DNA from: Rhizocola hellebori
Lineage (GTDB): Bacteria > Actinomycetota > Actinomycetes > Mycobacteriales > Micromonosporaceae
Reading direction: 5' to 3'
NCBI RefSeq assembly: GCF_016862955.1
Contig: NZ_BONY01000017.1
Coordinates: 62,001-126,000 of the forward strand
Length of the DNA: 64,000 bases
The stretch's first letter is position 1, and each line of letters begins with the position of its first letter. The notes beneath the pieces were generated by a model. The model was not told the origin of the DNA. It did not search any database and saw nothing but the letters and a program-made list of their open reading frames with translations. A program made the translations under genes and the position numbers. Shown here in pieces: positions 35,906 through 44,352 of the stretch.

Positions 35906-37389
35906 CCGCGACCCTGCCCCGCCGCGACGCCGACGCGATCGCCCGGCTGGATGCCACAGACCAGGCCGGATTGGTCCACTCCGGACAGATCACTGCCACG
36001 GAATTGGTGGAGGCGGCCATCGAGCGGATCGAGCGGCTCAACCCGCTCCTCAACGCGGTCATCACGCCAACGTTCGACCTGGCTCGGGCACAGGCCGCCG
36101 CAGGCCTGCCGCACGGGCCGTTCACCGGCGTGCCGTACCTCCTCAAGGATCTCGCGATCGAGGCCGACGGAGTGCGTTTCAGTGAAGGTTCGCGCTTTCT
36201 GGCGGGCAACGTATCCCGTCACGATCAGGAGCTGACAAGACGTCTGCGAAGTGCCGGCTTGGTGATCTGCGGCAAGACGAACACGCCCGAATTCGGTATG
36301 CAGCCTACGACCGAGCCGCTTCTGCACGGGGCGACCCGAAATCCGTGGGACGTGACCCGAACGACCAGCGGATCTTCAGGCGGGTCCGCGGCCGCCGTGG
36401 CCGCAGGAATGGTGCCTTTTGCCCACGGCAACGACCTGGGCGGGTCGATCCGCTTCCCCGCTTCGGCCTGCGGGCTTTTCGGATTCAAGCCCAGCCGGGC
36501 GCGCAATCCGGTCGGCCCGCAATACGGCGACGTAGCGGCCGGATTCGCCGTCGAGCACGCCCTGACCCGATCGGTGCGCGACAGTGCCGCATTACTCGAT
36601 GCCACCTCCGGTCCCGCGCTAGGCGACCCTTACCCGTCCTGGCCGGCGCCGGTCGACGGCTTCGCCGCCGCGGTCGACCGCGATCCGGGTCGCCTGCGCG
36701 TCGCGTACACGACCCGCACGCCCGACGGACAACAGGCCCATCCCGAATGCGTTGCGGCCCTGGATAACACTGTCGCTCTGCTTGCCTCGCTTGGGCACGA
36801 GGTGGCCGAGGAGGATCTGCCCGGCCTTGACGATTCCGTGGGCCACGCGATCGGCGTCAGCTACGGCGCGGTCGTCACCTGGGTTGTCGAGTATTGGACC
36901 CGAATCGTGGGACGCGAGCCCGATGTGGACGAGCTGGAGCCCAACACCTGGGCCATGTGGCAACAAAGCAAGTCGGTCACCGCGGGCGCCTATCTGATGG
37001 CTATCATGGATCTGCAGGCATTCGCTCGTGCTGTCGCAGGTTTCTTCACCCGGTACGACGTCTGGCTCACGCCGACTCTCGCCTCGCCACCTTTGCCGTT
37101 GGGCGCCATGGTTTCCAGCCCGGACGACCCGTGGCGGTCGGCGCGCGTGGGCGGGCCCTTCGTGGCCTTCCCGGCGATCGTCGCGAACATCACCGGTGCG
37201 CCGGCCATGTCGGTGCCGATGCACTGGACCGAGCCCACACCCGAAGCGCCGCAAGGCCTGCCGATCGGTGTGCACGCTCTGACGCGCGTCGGCGCCGACG
37301 CCATGCTGTTTTCCCTTGCCGGCCAGCTCGAACGCGCCCAGCCGTGGGCACACCGCTGGCCTGCACTCGCCTTCGAGGAGCTGCCATGA
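35902..37389 (+). CDS. Amidase-signature family amidase
   Basis: The 495-residue protein has the amidase signature: the catalytic Lys in PYLLKDLAI near residue 84, and [28 protein letters not shown], which contains the cis-Ser and nucleophilic Ser of the Ser-cis-Ser-Lys triad. GLFGFKPS and a C-terminal [10 protein letters not shown]-like segment ([14 protein letters not shown]) complete it. It hydrolyses an amide or lactam of unknown identity in the cytoplasm. Overlaps of 4 bp on both sides couple it to the methyltransferase and the SnoaL-like gene. Confidence 0.9.
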   Translation: MTATLPRRDADAIARLDATDQAGLVHSGQITATELVEAAIERIERLNPLLNAVITPTFDLARAQAAAGLPHGPFTGVPYLLKDLAIEADGVRFSEGSRFLAGNVSRHDQELTRRLRSAGLVICGKTNTPEFGMQPTTEPLLHGATRNPWDVTRTTSGSSGGSAAAVAAGMVPFAHGNDLGGSIRFPASACGLFGFKPSRARNPVGPQYGDVAAGFAVEHALTRSVRDSAALLDATSGPALGDPYPSWPAPVDGFAAAVDRDPGRLRVAYTTRTPDGQQAHPECVAALDNTVALLASLGHEVAEEDLPGLDDSVGHAIGVSYGAVVTWVVEYWTRIVGREPDVDELEPNTWAMWQQSKSVTAGAYLMAIMDLQAFARAVAGFFTRYDVWLTPTLASPPLPLGAMVSSPDDPWRSARVGGPFVAFPAIVANITGAPAMSVPMHWTEPTPEAPQGLPIGVHALTRVGADAMLFSLAGQLERAQPWAHRWPALAFEELP

Positions 37390-37769
37390 CCAGCACAGCG
37401 GTAACCATTTGCCCGATGCTCACCGAATTCGTCGAGTTTCTGCAGACCGGGCAGTTGCGCCCGGACGTCTTCGCCACCGACGCGGTCATCGACTTCAACG
37501 TGCCATCATGGCGATTCTCCTCGCGCGGCCCGGCCGCCATCGCGCAGCAGCGCCACGCGGCCGGCCCCGGACCTTGGCAGGTCGTCGTGGACCGCGCCGA
37601 ACCGACACCTCGCGGATTCGTCGTCGAGTTGCATCACGCCCACGCCGATCAGTACTACCGGACCCTGTCCTTGGTGACCGTCGCCAATGGACGCATCCTC
37701 GAAGTCGTGCACTACTGCACCGGAAACTGGGACGCCGCCGCACGTGAGGCATATGCCGCGCAGCGGTGA
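37386..37769 (+). CDS. SnoaL-like / NTF2-fold protein
   Basis: The 127-residue protein fits the NTF2-like cone: an N-terminal helix, DVFATDAVIDFNVPSW, then beta strands with VVVDRAEPTPRGFVVELHHAH and RILEVVHYCTGNWD. The ATG at 37386 overlaps the amidase stop; a longer frame begins inside the amidase gene and is not credible. Relatives are cyclases, hydrolases or simple ligand-binding proteins. It ends the three-gene operon. Confidence 0.7.
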   Translation: MTSTAVTICPMLTEFVEFLQTGQLRPDVFATDAVIDFNVPSWRFSSRGPAAIAQQRHAAGPGPWQVVVDRAEPTPRGFVVELHHAHADQYYRTLSLVTVANGRILEVVHYCTGNWDAAAREAYAAQR

Positions 37770-37800
37770 CCCGTCCAGTCCAGCGATGCGAAGTAAAAGA

Positions 37801-38169
37801 CTAGCTTTCGGAATCTGCCGCAAAGGTGGCCGCGGTCGCGCCGTCGAATTCGTAGCCGATGAATACGTCGGTACCTTCGACCCAGGCGTCGTGGCCCGGT
37901 TCGATGAGATACGCGTCGCCTGGCCCGAGCTCAAGCTTGGTCCCGTCGGCGTGTTCGACCCGCATGTGCCCTGCGACGACCGCGCCAATGTGCCTGGCTT
38001 GGCAGGTTTCTGTCCCGACGATGGGCTTGACTGAAAGTGACCAGCGCCAGCCCGGCTGCAGCGTGAACCGGGCAACCTTGACCTCGCCCAGCTGTACCAC
38101 GTCCACCTGGGCGTTGGGTGGGGTTCGTACCTCGTTCGCGTCGTTGAAGCTTCGGCTTGCAGTCGACAT
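37801..38169 (-). CDS. Single-domain cupin
   Basis: The 122-residue protein has a cupin barrel: LQPGWRWSLSVKP at the start, ARHIGAVVAGHMRVEHADG in the middle and PGDAYLIEPGHDAWVEGTD near the end. Metal-binding histidines are partly kept (ARHIG, EPGHDAW). Function unknown. It converges on the SnoaL-like gene and diverges from a flavodoxin-fold gene, with a palindrome between. Confidence 0.7.
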   Translation of the reverse strand: MSTASRSFNDANEVRTPPNAQVDVVQLGEVKVARFTLQPGWRWSLSVKPIVGTETCQARHIGAVVAGHMRVEHADGTKLELGPGDAYLIEPGHDAWVEGTDVFIGYEFDGATAATFAADSES

Positions 38170-38222
38170 TGGTAGACCTCCGTTGGTCGTCGGAAGGGCT
38201 TTCGCTCACACAGCCTAGGACC

Positions 38223-38245
38223 TTGGAGGCGTCATTCGCCTCCAA
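38223..38245. promoter_or_regulatory. Palindrome between divergent cupin and flavodoxin genes
   Basis: TTGGAGGCG and CGCCTCCAA are perfect 9-bp arms around TCATT. It is placed about 55 bp from the cupin start and 105 bp from the other gene, which fits a shared operator. Confidence 0.5.
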
Positions 38246-38349
38246 CGTCATCGGATGGTAATAACCCGGCCTGCGCATCGGTGCGGCGTGACGGGTGATG
38301 ATGGATGGCGTCAACCGAACCCTCCACAATGGCGGGAGATGGAGAGAAC

Positions 38350-39066
38350 ATGACAGGCTTCACGGCCCGCTTCGACGACCTGAGCGCGTTGTTCATCAAC
38401 TGCACCCTCAAGCGGTCACCCGAGTTGACCCACACCGGCGGCCTGGTCGACATCAGCCGGTCCATCATGGAAAAGCATGGTGTGCATGTGGAAGTTGTCC
38501 GCGCCATCGATCACGACCTCGCCACCGGGGTGTGGCCGGACATGACCGAACATGGCTGGGCGAGCGACGAGTGGCCGGCGTTGTACGAGCGGGTCCAAGC
38601 AGCCGACATCCTTGTCCTGGCTGGTCCGATCTGGCTGGGCGACAACAGCTCGGTGATGAAACGCGTCATCGAGCGGCTGTATTCATGCTCCTCGCTTCTC
38701 AATGACGCCGGTCAGTACGCCTACTACGGTCGCGTGGGTGGGTGTCTGATTACCGGGAACGAAGATGGCGTCAAGCACTGCGCGATGAACATTCTCTACA
38801 GCCTGCAGCACCTGGGCTACACCATCCCGCCGCAGGCCGACGCCGGCTGGATCGGTGAGGCCGGGCCGGGTCCGTCCTATCTGGACCCAGGGTCCGGCGG
38901 GCCAGCAAACGACTTCACCAACCGAAACACGACGTTTATGACCTGGAATCTGATGCATCTGGCCCGAATGCTCAAGGACGCCGGAGGCATTCCCGCGTAC
39001 GGCAATCAGCGCAGCGCCTGGGATGCTGGTGCGCGATTCGACTTCGCCAATCCCGAATACCGCTAG
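38350..39066 (+). CDS. Flavodoxin-fold NAD(P)H-dependent oxidoreductase
   Basis: The 238-residue product starts at ATG 38350, with GGAGATGGAGAG upstream. It has the flavodoxin-like pattern ALFINCTLKRSPELTHTGGL (phosphate-binding loop region), then AADILVLAGPIWLGDNSSVMKRVIERL, typical of NADPH-dependent FMN reductases, and GGCLITGNEDGVKHCAMNILYSLQHLGY. It probably binds FMN and reduces quinones, azo groups or flavin. It shares its stop with the convergent HD-GYP gene (a CTAG read both ways). Confidence 0.8.
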   Translation: MTGFTARFDDLSALFINCTLKRSPELTHTGGLVDISRSIMEKHGVHVEVVRAIDHDLATGVWPDMTEHGWASDEWPALYERVQAADILVLAGPIWLGDNSSVMKRVIERLYSCSSLLNDAGQYAYYGRVGGCLITGNEDGVKHCAMNILYSLQHLGYTIPPQADAGWIGEAGPGPSYLDPGSGGPANDFTNRNTTFMTWNLMHLARMLKDAGGIPAYGNQRSAWDAGARFDFANPEYR

Positions 39067-40637
39067 CGGTCTTCGGCTTCGAAGGCGCCCACCAAGCCGT
39101 GCTGCGACGCGAACAATGTCGCCGCGGCCCGGCTCGATACTCCGATTTTGGTGTAGATGTGCTCGGTGTGGTTGGCCACCGTTTTGGGTGTCACGGTGAG
39201 CAGGTCGGCGATCTGTTTGTTGGTGCGGCCGCGTGCGAGCAGTCCCAGCACTTCGACCTCGCGGGCGGTCAGGCCGTTGGGCCAGGCTCGCCGTGCGGTG
39301 CTTCGCTTACCGGCCGCTTTCAGCACTGCTGCAACGGCGTCTCCGTCGAGCCGGCCGGCCCGCACCTCAGCTGCCAGCTCGGCGGCTGCCTGCTCGGGTG
39401 GAATTGCCAGCCGGTACGGGCGTGGCTCGGACATGGCGTGGTAGACATCGGCGACGGCCAATAGCCGATCGAGCGGCCGCAGCGACGTCGCGGTCAGGCC
39501 ACGCGGATAGCCGGAGCCGTCGAGCCGTTCGTGATGGCGGCCCGCGACCTCACAGCTGGCGGTCAGCGCGCTGACACCGGCCAGCATCCGTTCGGTGAGG
39601 TACGGGTGGATGCGCACGTGTTCGCGTTCGGATGCGCTCAACGGGCCGGGCTTGTCCCAGATCGCGTTGGACACACCCAGCCGGCCCAGATCGTGGAGAA
39701 GACCGGCGCGGCGGACGGTAAGAATGTCCGCCTCGGACATTCGCCACAGCCGCGCTGCCTCAGCGGCGAGATTGGCCACACCACGCGAACGCCCGGCGAA
39801 GTGAGGCGATTTCAAGTCGGCCAGGTCTGCCATCGCCTCCAACACAGAGTCGAGGTCGCTGCCATCGACCATTGGCGACAGGCTGGGCTCGGCGTCGAGG
39901 ATGGCATCCCACTCCGAGGCTTCGTCAAGCCCGTCCAGGATGGCGGATGCGTTGGTGCAGAACAGGTCCACAATGGCCGGATCGAAATCGGCACCTCGAT
40001 GCCGCACGGCCGCTTTACGGGCACCGTCGACGCCGTACCGGCGAGCATAGACCTCAACAGGTCCGGCCACCTGAACGAGGCGGGCCGGCAGCGTTATTGA
40101 CGCCCCGGCCAGACCACGCGGAACACCTTTGCCGTCCCATTGGGCGTACCCGTGCCGAAACGACCGCACGGCTATCTCGTCGAGCCCGATCTGCTCGGCG
40201 AACTGGGCACCCAGACGCGAGTGGGTGTTAAGGAATTCGGTCACCTTCTTCATGCTCGACCGAGGGAACCCGGCCAGCCGGCGGGCCCGCTGTAGACCGC
40301 TGCCATGCCCGCCGACGCGGCGTACAAGAAAGGAGATGATCTGTGCGGTGTTCATGCCCAGCAAGTCGAAGGTGTCGGACTTGAAGGCGATGTCGTCGCC
40401 GAACCAGCTCGCCTGCTCGGCTGCATCAGCGTGGCAGTAGGCGTTGAACATCAGCCCGAGATAGTAGGTGGCGCTGCGTTCGCCTGGCGTGGCTCCCGCC
40501 AGCTCGGCAAGGCGCAAGGCGATGACGGTCTGGCGCATGCAGTGCGCCATCGGCTGCCCCAGTCCCAGGTCGGCGGCGTAGGACAAGGTCGCCACCAGCT
40601 CAGCGACCCGAACACCCTGCGTCGGCGCACTCGGCAT
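39063..40637 (-). CDS. HD-GYP phosphohydrolase domain protein with C-terminal LuxR helix-turn-helix
   Basis: The 524-residue protein starts at ATG 40637. The middle has an HD domain: GLLHDLGRLGVSNAIWDKPGPL with the HD pair, then VAGRHHERLDGSGYPRGL with the GYP motif. The end is a LuxR DNA-binding domain (LTAREVEVLGLLARGRTNKQIADLLTVTPKTV). The N-terminal third resembles a second, degenerate HD-like helical region (ARSFRHGYAQWDGKGVPRGL-type). It may couple hydrolysis or binding of a cyclic dinucleotide to transcription. It diverges from an alpha/beta hydrolase gene with two short dyads between. Confidence 0.82.
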   Translation of the reverse strand: MPSAPTQGVRVAELVATLSYAADLGLGQPMAHCMRQTVIALRLAELAGATPGERSATYYLGLMFNAYCHADAAEQASWFGDDIAFKSDTFDLLGMNTAQIISFLVRRVGGHGSGLQRARRLAGFPRSSMKKVTEFLNTHSRLGAQFAEQIGLDEIAVRSFRHGYAQWDGKGVPRGLAGASITLPARLVQVAGPVEVYARRYGVDGARKAAVRHRGADFDPAIVDLFCTNASAILDGLDEASEWDAILDAEPSLSPMVDGSDLDSVLEAMADLADLKSPHFAGRSRGVANLAAEAARLWRMSEADILTVRRAGLLHDLGRLGVSNAIWDKPGPLSASEREHVRIHPYLTERMLAGVSALTASCEVAGRHHERLDGSGYPRGLTATSLRPLDRLLAVADVYHAMSEPRPYRLAIPPEQAAAELAAEVRAGRLDGDAVAAVLKAAGKRSTARRAWPNGLTAREVEVLGLLARGRTNKQIADLLTVTPKTVANHTEHIYTKIGVSSRAAATLFASQHGLVGAFEAEDR

Positions 40638-40681
40638 GAGGCAAGCGTAAACCCGGCTTCGATCATGACGTGATGGACCCG

Positions 40682-40717
40682 TACCCCAGATATGGGTAAT
40701 ACACCTCATGCGGTGTA
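40682..40717. promoter_or_regulatory. Two dyads between the HD-GYP regulator and the hydrolase gene
   Basis: TACCC...GGGTA (40682-40698) and TACACC-TCATGC-GGTGTA (40700-40717) are adjacent short inverted repeats in the divergent promoter region. They are candidate sites for the LuxR-type domain encoded alongside. Confidence 0.45.
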
Positions 40718-40773
40718 CCGCCACGCCTTCCTACGGTGGATCTATCACCAACCCACGCCGCCGGAGGCCTACC

Positions 40774-41577
40774 GTGACAAATTCCCTTGATACCGCCGAA
40801 TTCAAAGGCTATGCCGACACCGCAGGCTTGCCCACCTACTACGAGGCGCAGGGTCGCGGAGACTCACTCGTCATGCTGCACGGCGGCTTCTGTTCGGTGA
40901 ACACGTTCGCCGCCTTCACCCCGCAGTTCACCGAACGGTACCGGGTTTTCAGCCCCGAGCGGCGCGGACACGGACGCATGCCCGACCCCGAAGGCCCGAT
41001 CACCTACGAGATCATGGCCGACGACACCATCGCCTTCCTCGAAGCCCTCGGCATCGGTCCAGCCCACCTCGTCGGCTGGAGCGACGGCGCCAACGTCGCA
41101 ATGATCACCGCCATGCGCCGCCCGGACCTTGTCCGCAAACTGGTGCTGATCGGGACAGCGGTCAACATCAGCGGTGCCAAGCCGTGGGCGAAGGCCATGA
41201 CCGAAAACATGACCGTGCAACATGTCCCGCCGTTCCTGACCGACGAGTACGCGAGGCTGTCACCCGACGGACGAGACCACTTTCAGGTGGTCTTCGACAA
41301 GCTCGCCCGAGCCATCATCGATACACCCCAAACTCTGGCTGACCTAACCCGCATCACCGCACCGACACTTGTGATGGCAGGCGACGACGACCTGGTCACG
41401 GTCGAGCATCTGGAAGCCATGCGCGCCGCCGTCCCCGACGGCCAGCTAGCCATCGTGCCCGGATCCTCACACGGCCTGCCGCTGGAAAAGCCCGAACTCG
41501 TCGCCCGGCTCATCCTCGACTTCCTCGCCGACAAGCAGGCGCCGAAGTTCATGCCCGGACCCACGACACAGAGCTAG
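40774..41577 (+). CDS. Alpha/beta hydrolase
   Basis: The 267-residue protein starts at GTG 40774, with GGAGG 6 nt before it. It has the oxyanion HGG motif (MLHGGFCS), nucleophile elbow GWSDG, acid residue in MAGDDDLVT and catalytic His in GSSHGLP. It is probably an esterase, lactonase or C-C hydrolase; the substrate is unknown. It diverges from the HD-GYP/LuxR regulator, which may control it, and ends 5 bp before a convergent methyltransferase gene. Confidence 0.87.
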   Translation: MTNSLDTAEFKGYADTAGLPTYYEAQGRGDSLVMLHGGFCSVNTFAAFTPQFTERYRVFSPERRGHGRMPDPEGPITYEIMADDTIAFLEALGIGPAHLVGWSDGANVAMITAMRRPDLVRKLVLIGTAVNISGAKPWAKAMTENMTVQHVPPFLTDEYARLSPDGRDHFQVVFDKLARAIIDTPQTLADLTRITAPTLVMAGDDDLVTVEHLEAMRAAVPDGQLAIVPGSSHGLPLEKPELVARLILDFLADKQAPKFMPGPTTQS

Positions 41578-41582
41578 TACTG

Positions 41583-42656
41583 CTAGGCGTTCAACTGGTA
41601 GAAGCGGAAGAACGGGTGCTCGATATCAAGAATCCTGCTTGAGCCAAAGCCGCTCGCGGTAGCCAGCGCCTGCAACTGCGACGGCCGCATCACGGTACCG
41701 ACGGGATCCATATCTGGTTTGTCGCGGCCCTGGGGCAGGCACCACAGCGGGCTGACATTGGCGAAGAACCTCTGGACCGGGTCATCGGTCGGCGACACCA
41801 AGGTCTCGTCGGTTGCCTCATCCATGACGATGACTGCACCGCCGCCGGCCAGTGCCCCGCGCGCGGTGCTCAGCACCTTCTGCGGATAGCCAAAGTCGTG
41901 CACACACTCGAACAGGAAGATCACGTCGTAGCTGCCCTGGACCGGCTGGGCAAGGTCGTGTTCATGGAAGGTAACCCGGCCCGACACCCCCGCCGCCTGA
42001 GCGTTGGCCCGCGCAGCCGCAATGGATGCAGCGTCGGCGTCATAGCCACTTACGGTGATTTTTGGGTACGCCTTGGCCAGCTCGACCGACGACCAGCCGG
42101 AGCCGCAACCGAAGTCGGCCACGCGCGCGCCTCCGTCAAGCCGCTCGGTAAGGCCGGGGATCGCGGGCAGCCAGGCGGGGATGAGCTCGTTGGCGAAGGC
42201 GGGCCGGTTCAGAGCCGCCTGCGCGGAGACCCCTCCCGGGTAGGCCGAGTAGGGCACCCCTTCCCCGGTACGGAAGGCCGCGGCGAGCCGTTCAAGCACG
42301 GCCCCGACACCGGCGATCGCCTGGCTGAGGGGAGCAAGGTAGAAGGGCGACAGCTCGTCGACGAACACTTCACGGCCGCCCTCCGCCAGAGTGAACGACG
42401 CCGTCGCCGGGTCAGTTCCTTCGACCGCGACGAACCCCGTGACCGCTTGCGCCTGAAGCCATTCCCGGACGTACCGCTCGTCGCAACCAGATGCCTCCGC
42501 AAGCTCGATGCTTGACGCGGGGCCGATGTCAGCGAGTGTCCGGTAAAGGCCGAGCGTATGACCAAGATAGACGTTGGAGATTTCGGAGGCGCCGACCCCT
42601 GCCAGGAGCACCTTCGTGACGAGTTCTTCCGCCGGCGAGCTGGTCTCGGTTGTCAC
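41583..42656 (-). CDS. Class I SAM-dependent methyltransferase (Rv2258c-like), second copy
   Basis: The 357-residue protein has an N-terminal winged helix (LGLYRTLADIGPASSIELAEASGCDERYVREWLQAQAV) and a methyltransferase domain with motif I VADFGCGSGWSS, acidic GYDADAAS and FLFECVHDFGYP. It has the same layout as the methyltransferase at 34826-35905 but is clearly divergent from it. It ends with HPFFRFYQLNA, typical of this mycobacterial group. Substrate unknown. It converges on the hydrolase gene. Confidence 0.85.
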   Translation of the reverse strand: MTTETSSPAEELVTKVLLAGVGASEISNVYLGHTLGLYRTLADIGPASSIELAEASGCDERYVREWLQAQAVTGFVAVEGTDPATASFTLAEGGREVFVDELSPFYLAPLSQAIAGVGAVLERLAAAFRTGEGVPYSAYPGGVSAQAALNRPAFANELIPAWLPAIPGLTERLDGGARVADFGCGSGWSSVELAKAYPKITVSGYDADAASIAAARANAQAAGVSGRVTFHEHDLAQPVQGSYDVIFLFECVHDFGYPQKVLSTARGALAGGGAVIVMDEATDETLVSPTDDPVQRFFANVSPLWCLPQGRDKPDMDPVGTVMRPSQLQALATASGFGSSRILDIEHPFFRFYQLNA

Positions 42657-42788
42657 TGCTCATCACCCCTCACAGAACGAGCTACCCCTCAGACTAGAGC
42701 CAACCCGGCAATGCAGACATTACGGGGTGCTTACCAGCGGCCGCTCTCGACGCCCAGGTCACGCCGCACAAATAGGCTCTCGTCAGTG

Positions 42789-43232
42789 CTAACCCTCTTC
42801 GACTGGCCTGCGGCCGCGGCGGATTGCGCGAATCAGTAGCACGGCCATTGCGGTGGCCCAGATACATCCGACGACTATCAGCAGGCCGCGCGGATAGTCG
42901 CGCGGCAGCGCGGAGGGCAGGTCGGAGCTGCGGCCGTGGCCGGTGACAGCGGGCAGCGCGATGATCACGACTGCGGCCGTGGTCAACAGGGCGGCTTGGA
43001 CTATCGGGCGGGCGGTACGCGGAACCAGCTTTACGACGAGGACACCGACGCCGATGAAGATGGGCATGAGGACAAGCTCGTGACCGACGAGCGAAAGGAT
43101 AAGGAAACGTATGTAGTTGAAGAGGTTGTCTTCCTCGGTCAGCACCCCGACGCCGGCGTAGAGCAGCGCGATGAGGCCGAGTGCCACCAGGCCTCGCCGG
43201 GTCCACGTCATCCAGGTCGGCTGGCGGCTCAC
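42789..43232 (-). CDS. Small membrane protein at the end of the molybdopterin oxidoreductase operon
   Basis: The 147-residue product starts at GTG 43232, overlapping the upstream stop by 4 bp. It has four predicted helices: GLVALGLIALLYAGVGVL, ILSLVGHELVLMPIFIGVGVLVV, a third around ALLTTAAVVIIALPAV and a fourth GLLIVVGCIWATAMAVLLI. It ends in a basic tail. The single HELV histidine in helix 2 could be a cofactor ligand. I do not know the family. Its position suggests a membrane partner of the oxidoreductase. Confidence 0.6.
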   Translation of the reverse strand: MSRQPTWMTWTRRGLVALGLIALLYAGVGVLTEEDNLFNYIRFLILSLVGHELVLMPIFIGVGVLVVKLVPRTARPIVQAALLTTAAVVIIALPAVTGHGRSSDLPSALPRDYPRGLLIVVGCIWATAMAVLLIRAIRRGRRPVEEG

Positions 43233-44347
43233 GTTGGTCTCTCTACGACGAGGCGCTGCACCCATTTGGTTTGCATGACGCCTGGGCGGTTGGGGGCGAT
43301 GAGCCGGCACGGGTAGCCGTGGTCGAGGTGCAGCGGTTCGCCGTGCAGCCGTAGGGCGAGCAGCGTGAGCGGGTCGCGTGCGTGCGGTGGTGCGAGCGTG
43401 GACTGGCTGTACGCGCCCTGCTGCATGGACACGACGTAGACCTGGTAGGTGTCGTCGCCTCCGGCTGCGGCTACGAGGTCGGCGATTCTCACTCCGGACC
43501 AGAGCGCGTTGGCGCTCCATCCCTCGACACAGGTGATGGGAAGTTGTGAAGTGTGTTGCGGCAACGCGTTCAGGTCGGCGAGGCTGAACGTCCGGACGCC
43601 TGCGGGGCCGGCCAGTTCGAGCCGGTAGCCGGGATCGGTGGCCATGGCGACGACTCCGGCGCTGACGGCCGATTTGTTGACCGGCAGCCCTTGCGGGCCG
43701 ATGCGCGGGTCACGTGGCGCCAGCAATGACACACTCGCCAGAGGCCGGACGGTCTGGCCTACGGTGGCCAGTGTGATCACACCCGTGGCGGCCGCCACCG
43801 AGGCGAGCAATCCGCGGCGGCTCAGCCCACCGGAGACCGGTTCGCGGCGCGGCGAGGTGCTCAACGCGCGACGAACGATGGGGAGCTTGACACCAAGATG
43901 GACCAGAACAGAGCCGGCCAGAGCCCACGCCGTCCAATAGTGCGCTCTGGTGAAGAAGAAGCTCATCGGCTGGTACCAGCGAAAAATGTTCAGGATCCCG
44001 GAAAACACCTGGAACAGGGCCGTGGCGACCAGCACCGCCAGACTCACCCTTTCCAAAGCGTGCACCGGATCGCGCAACGACGGCCACCGGAACAGCTTCG
44101 GGTACACCGACCACAGCTTCACCGACAGCAACGGCGCCAACGCAAGCCCGGTCGCCACATGCAAACCTTGTGTCACCCGGTAGAGGTTCACCGGACGCGA
44201 CGGCCACGCGAACCACCACGGCGGCTGCTGGATGGCGTGGCTCAGATAGCCGGTGACAAAGCAAATACCGATGGCAATGCCAAGGGTGACACCGAGTTGG
44301 CTGGTGAGTTTGGGGCTACGCAGAAGCGAGGTGAACCGTCTGGCCAT
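43229..44347 (-). CDS. Molybdopterin oxidoreductase (sulfite-oxidase fold) fused to N-terminal cytochrome b-like membrane domain
   Basis: The 372-residue product starts at ATG 44347. The first about 165 residues hold four membrane helices with histidines (HAIQQPPWW, YRVTQGLHVATG, RAHYWTAW, VLVHLGVKL), as in cytochrome b561/DUF4405-type domains. An SRRG twin-arginine-like stretch then leads to a periplasmic Oxidored_molyb domain with the molybdenum-ligand cysteine in ITCVEGWSANALWSGV, and HGYPCRLIAPNRPGVMQTKWV. It probably reduces or oxidises a small oxyanion or sulfoxide outside the membrane, with quinone electrons. The 817-residue frame that includes it runs antisense-free through the next gene and is not real. 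Confidence 0.82.
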   Translation of the reverse strand: MARRFTSLLRSPKLTSQLGVTLGIAIGICFVTGYLSHAIQQPPWWFAWPSRPVNLYRVTQGLHVATGLALAPLLSVKLWSVYPKLFRWPSLRDPVHALERVSLAVLVATALFQVFSGILNIFRWYQPMSFFFTRAHYWTAWALAGSVLVHLGVKLPIVRRALSTSPRREPVSGGLSRRGLLASVAAATGVITLATVGQTVRPLASVSLLAPRDPRIGPQGLPVNKSAVSAGVVAMATDPGYRLELAGPAGVRTFSLADLNALPQHTSQLPITCVEGWSANALWSGVRIADLVAAAGGDDTYQVYVVSMQQGAYSQSTLAPPHARDPLTLLALRLHGEPLHLDHGYPCRLIAPNRPGVMQTKWVQRLVVERPT

Positions 44348-44352
44348 GGCAA

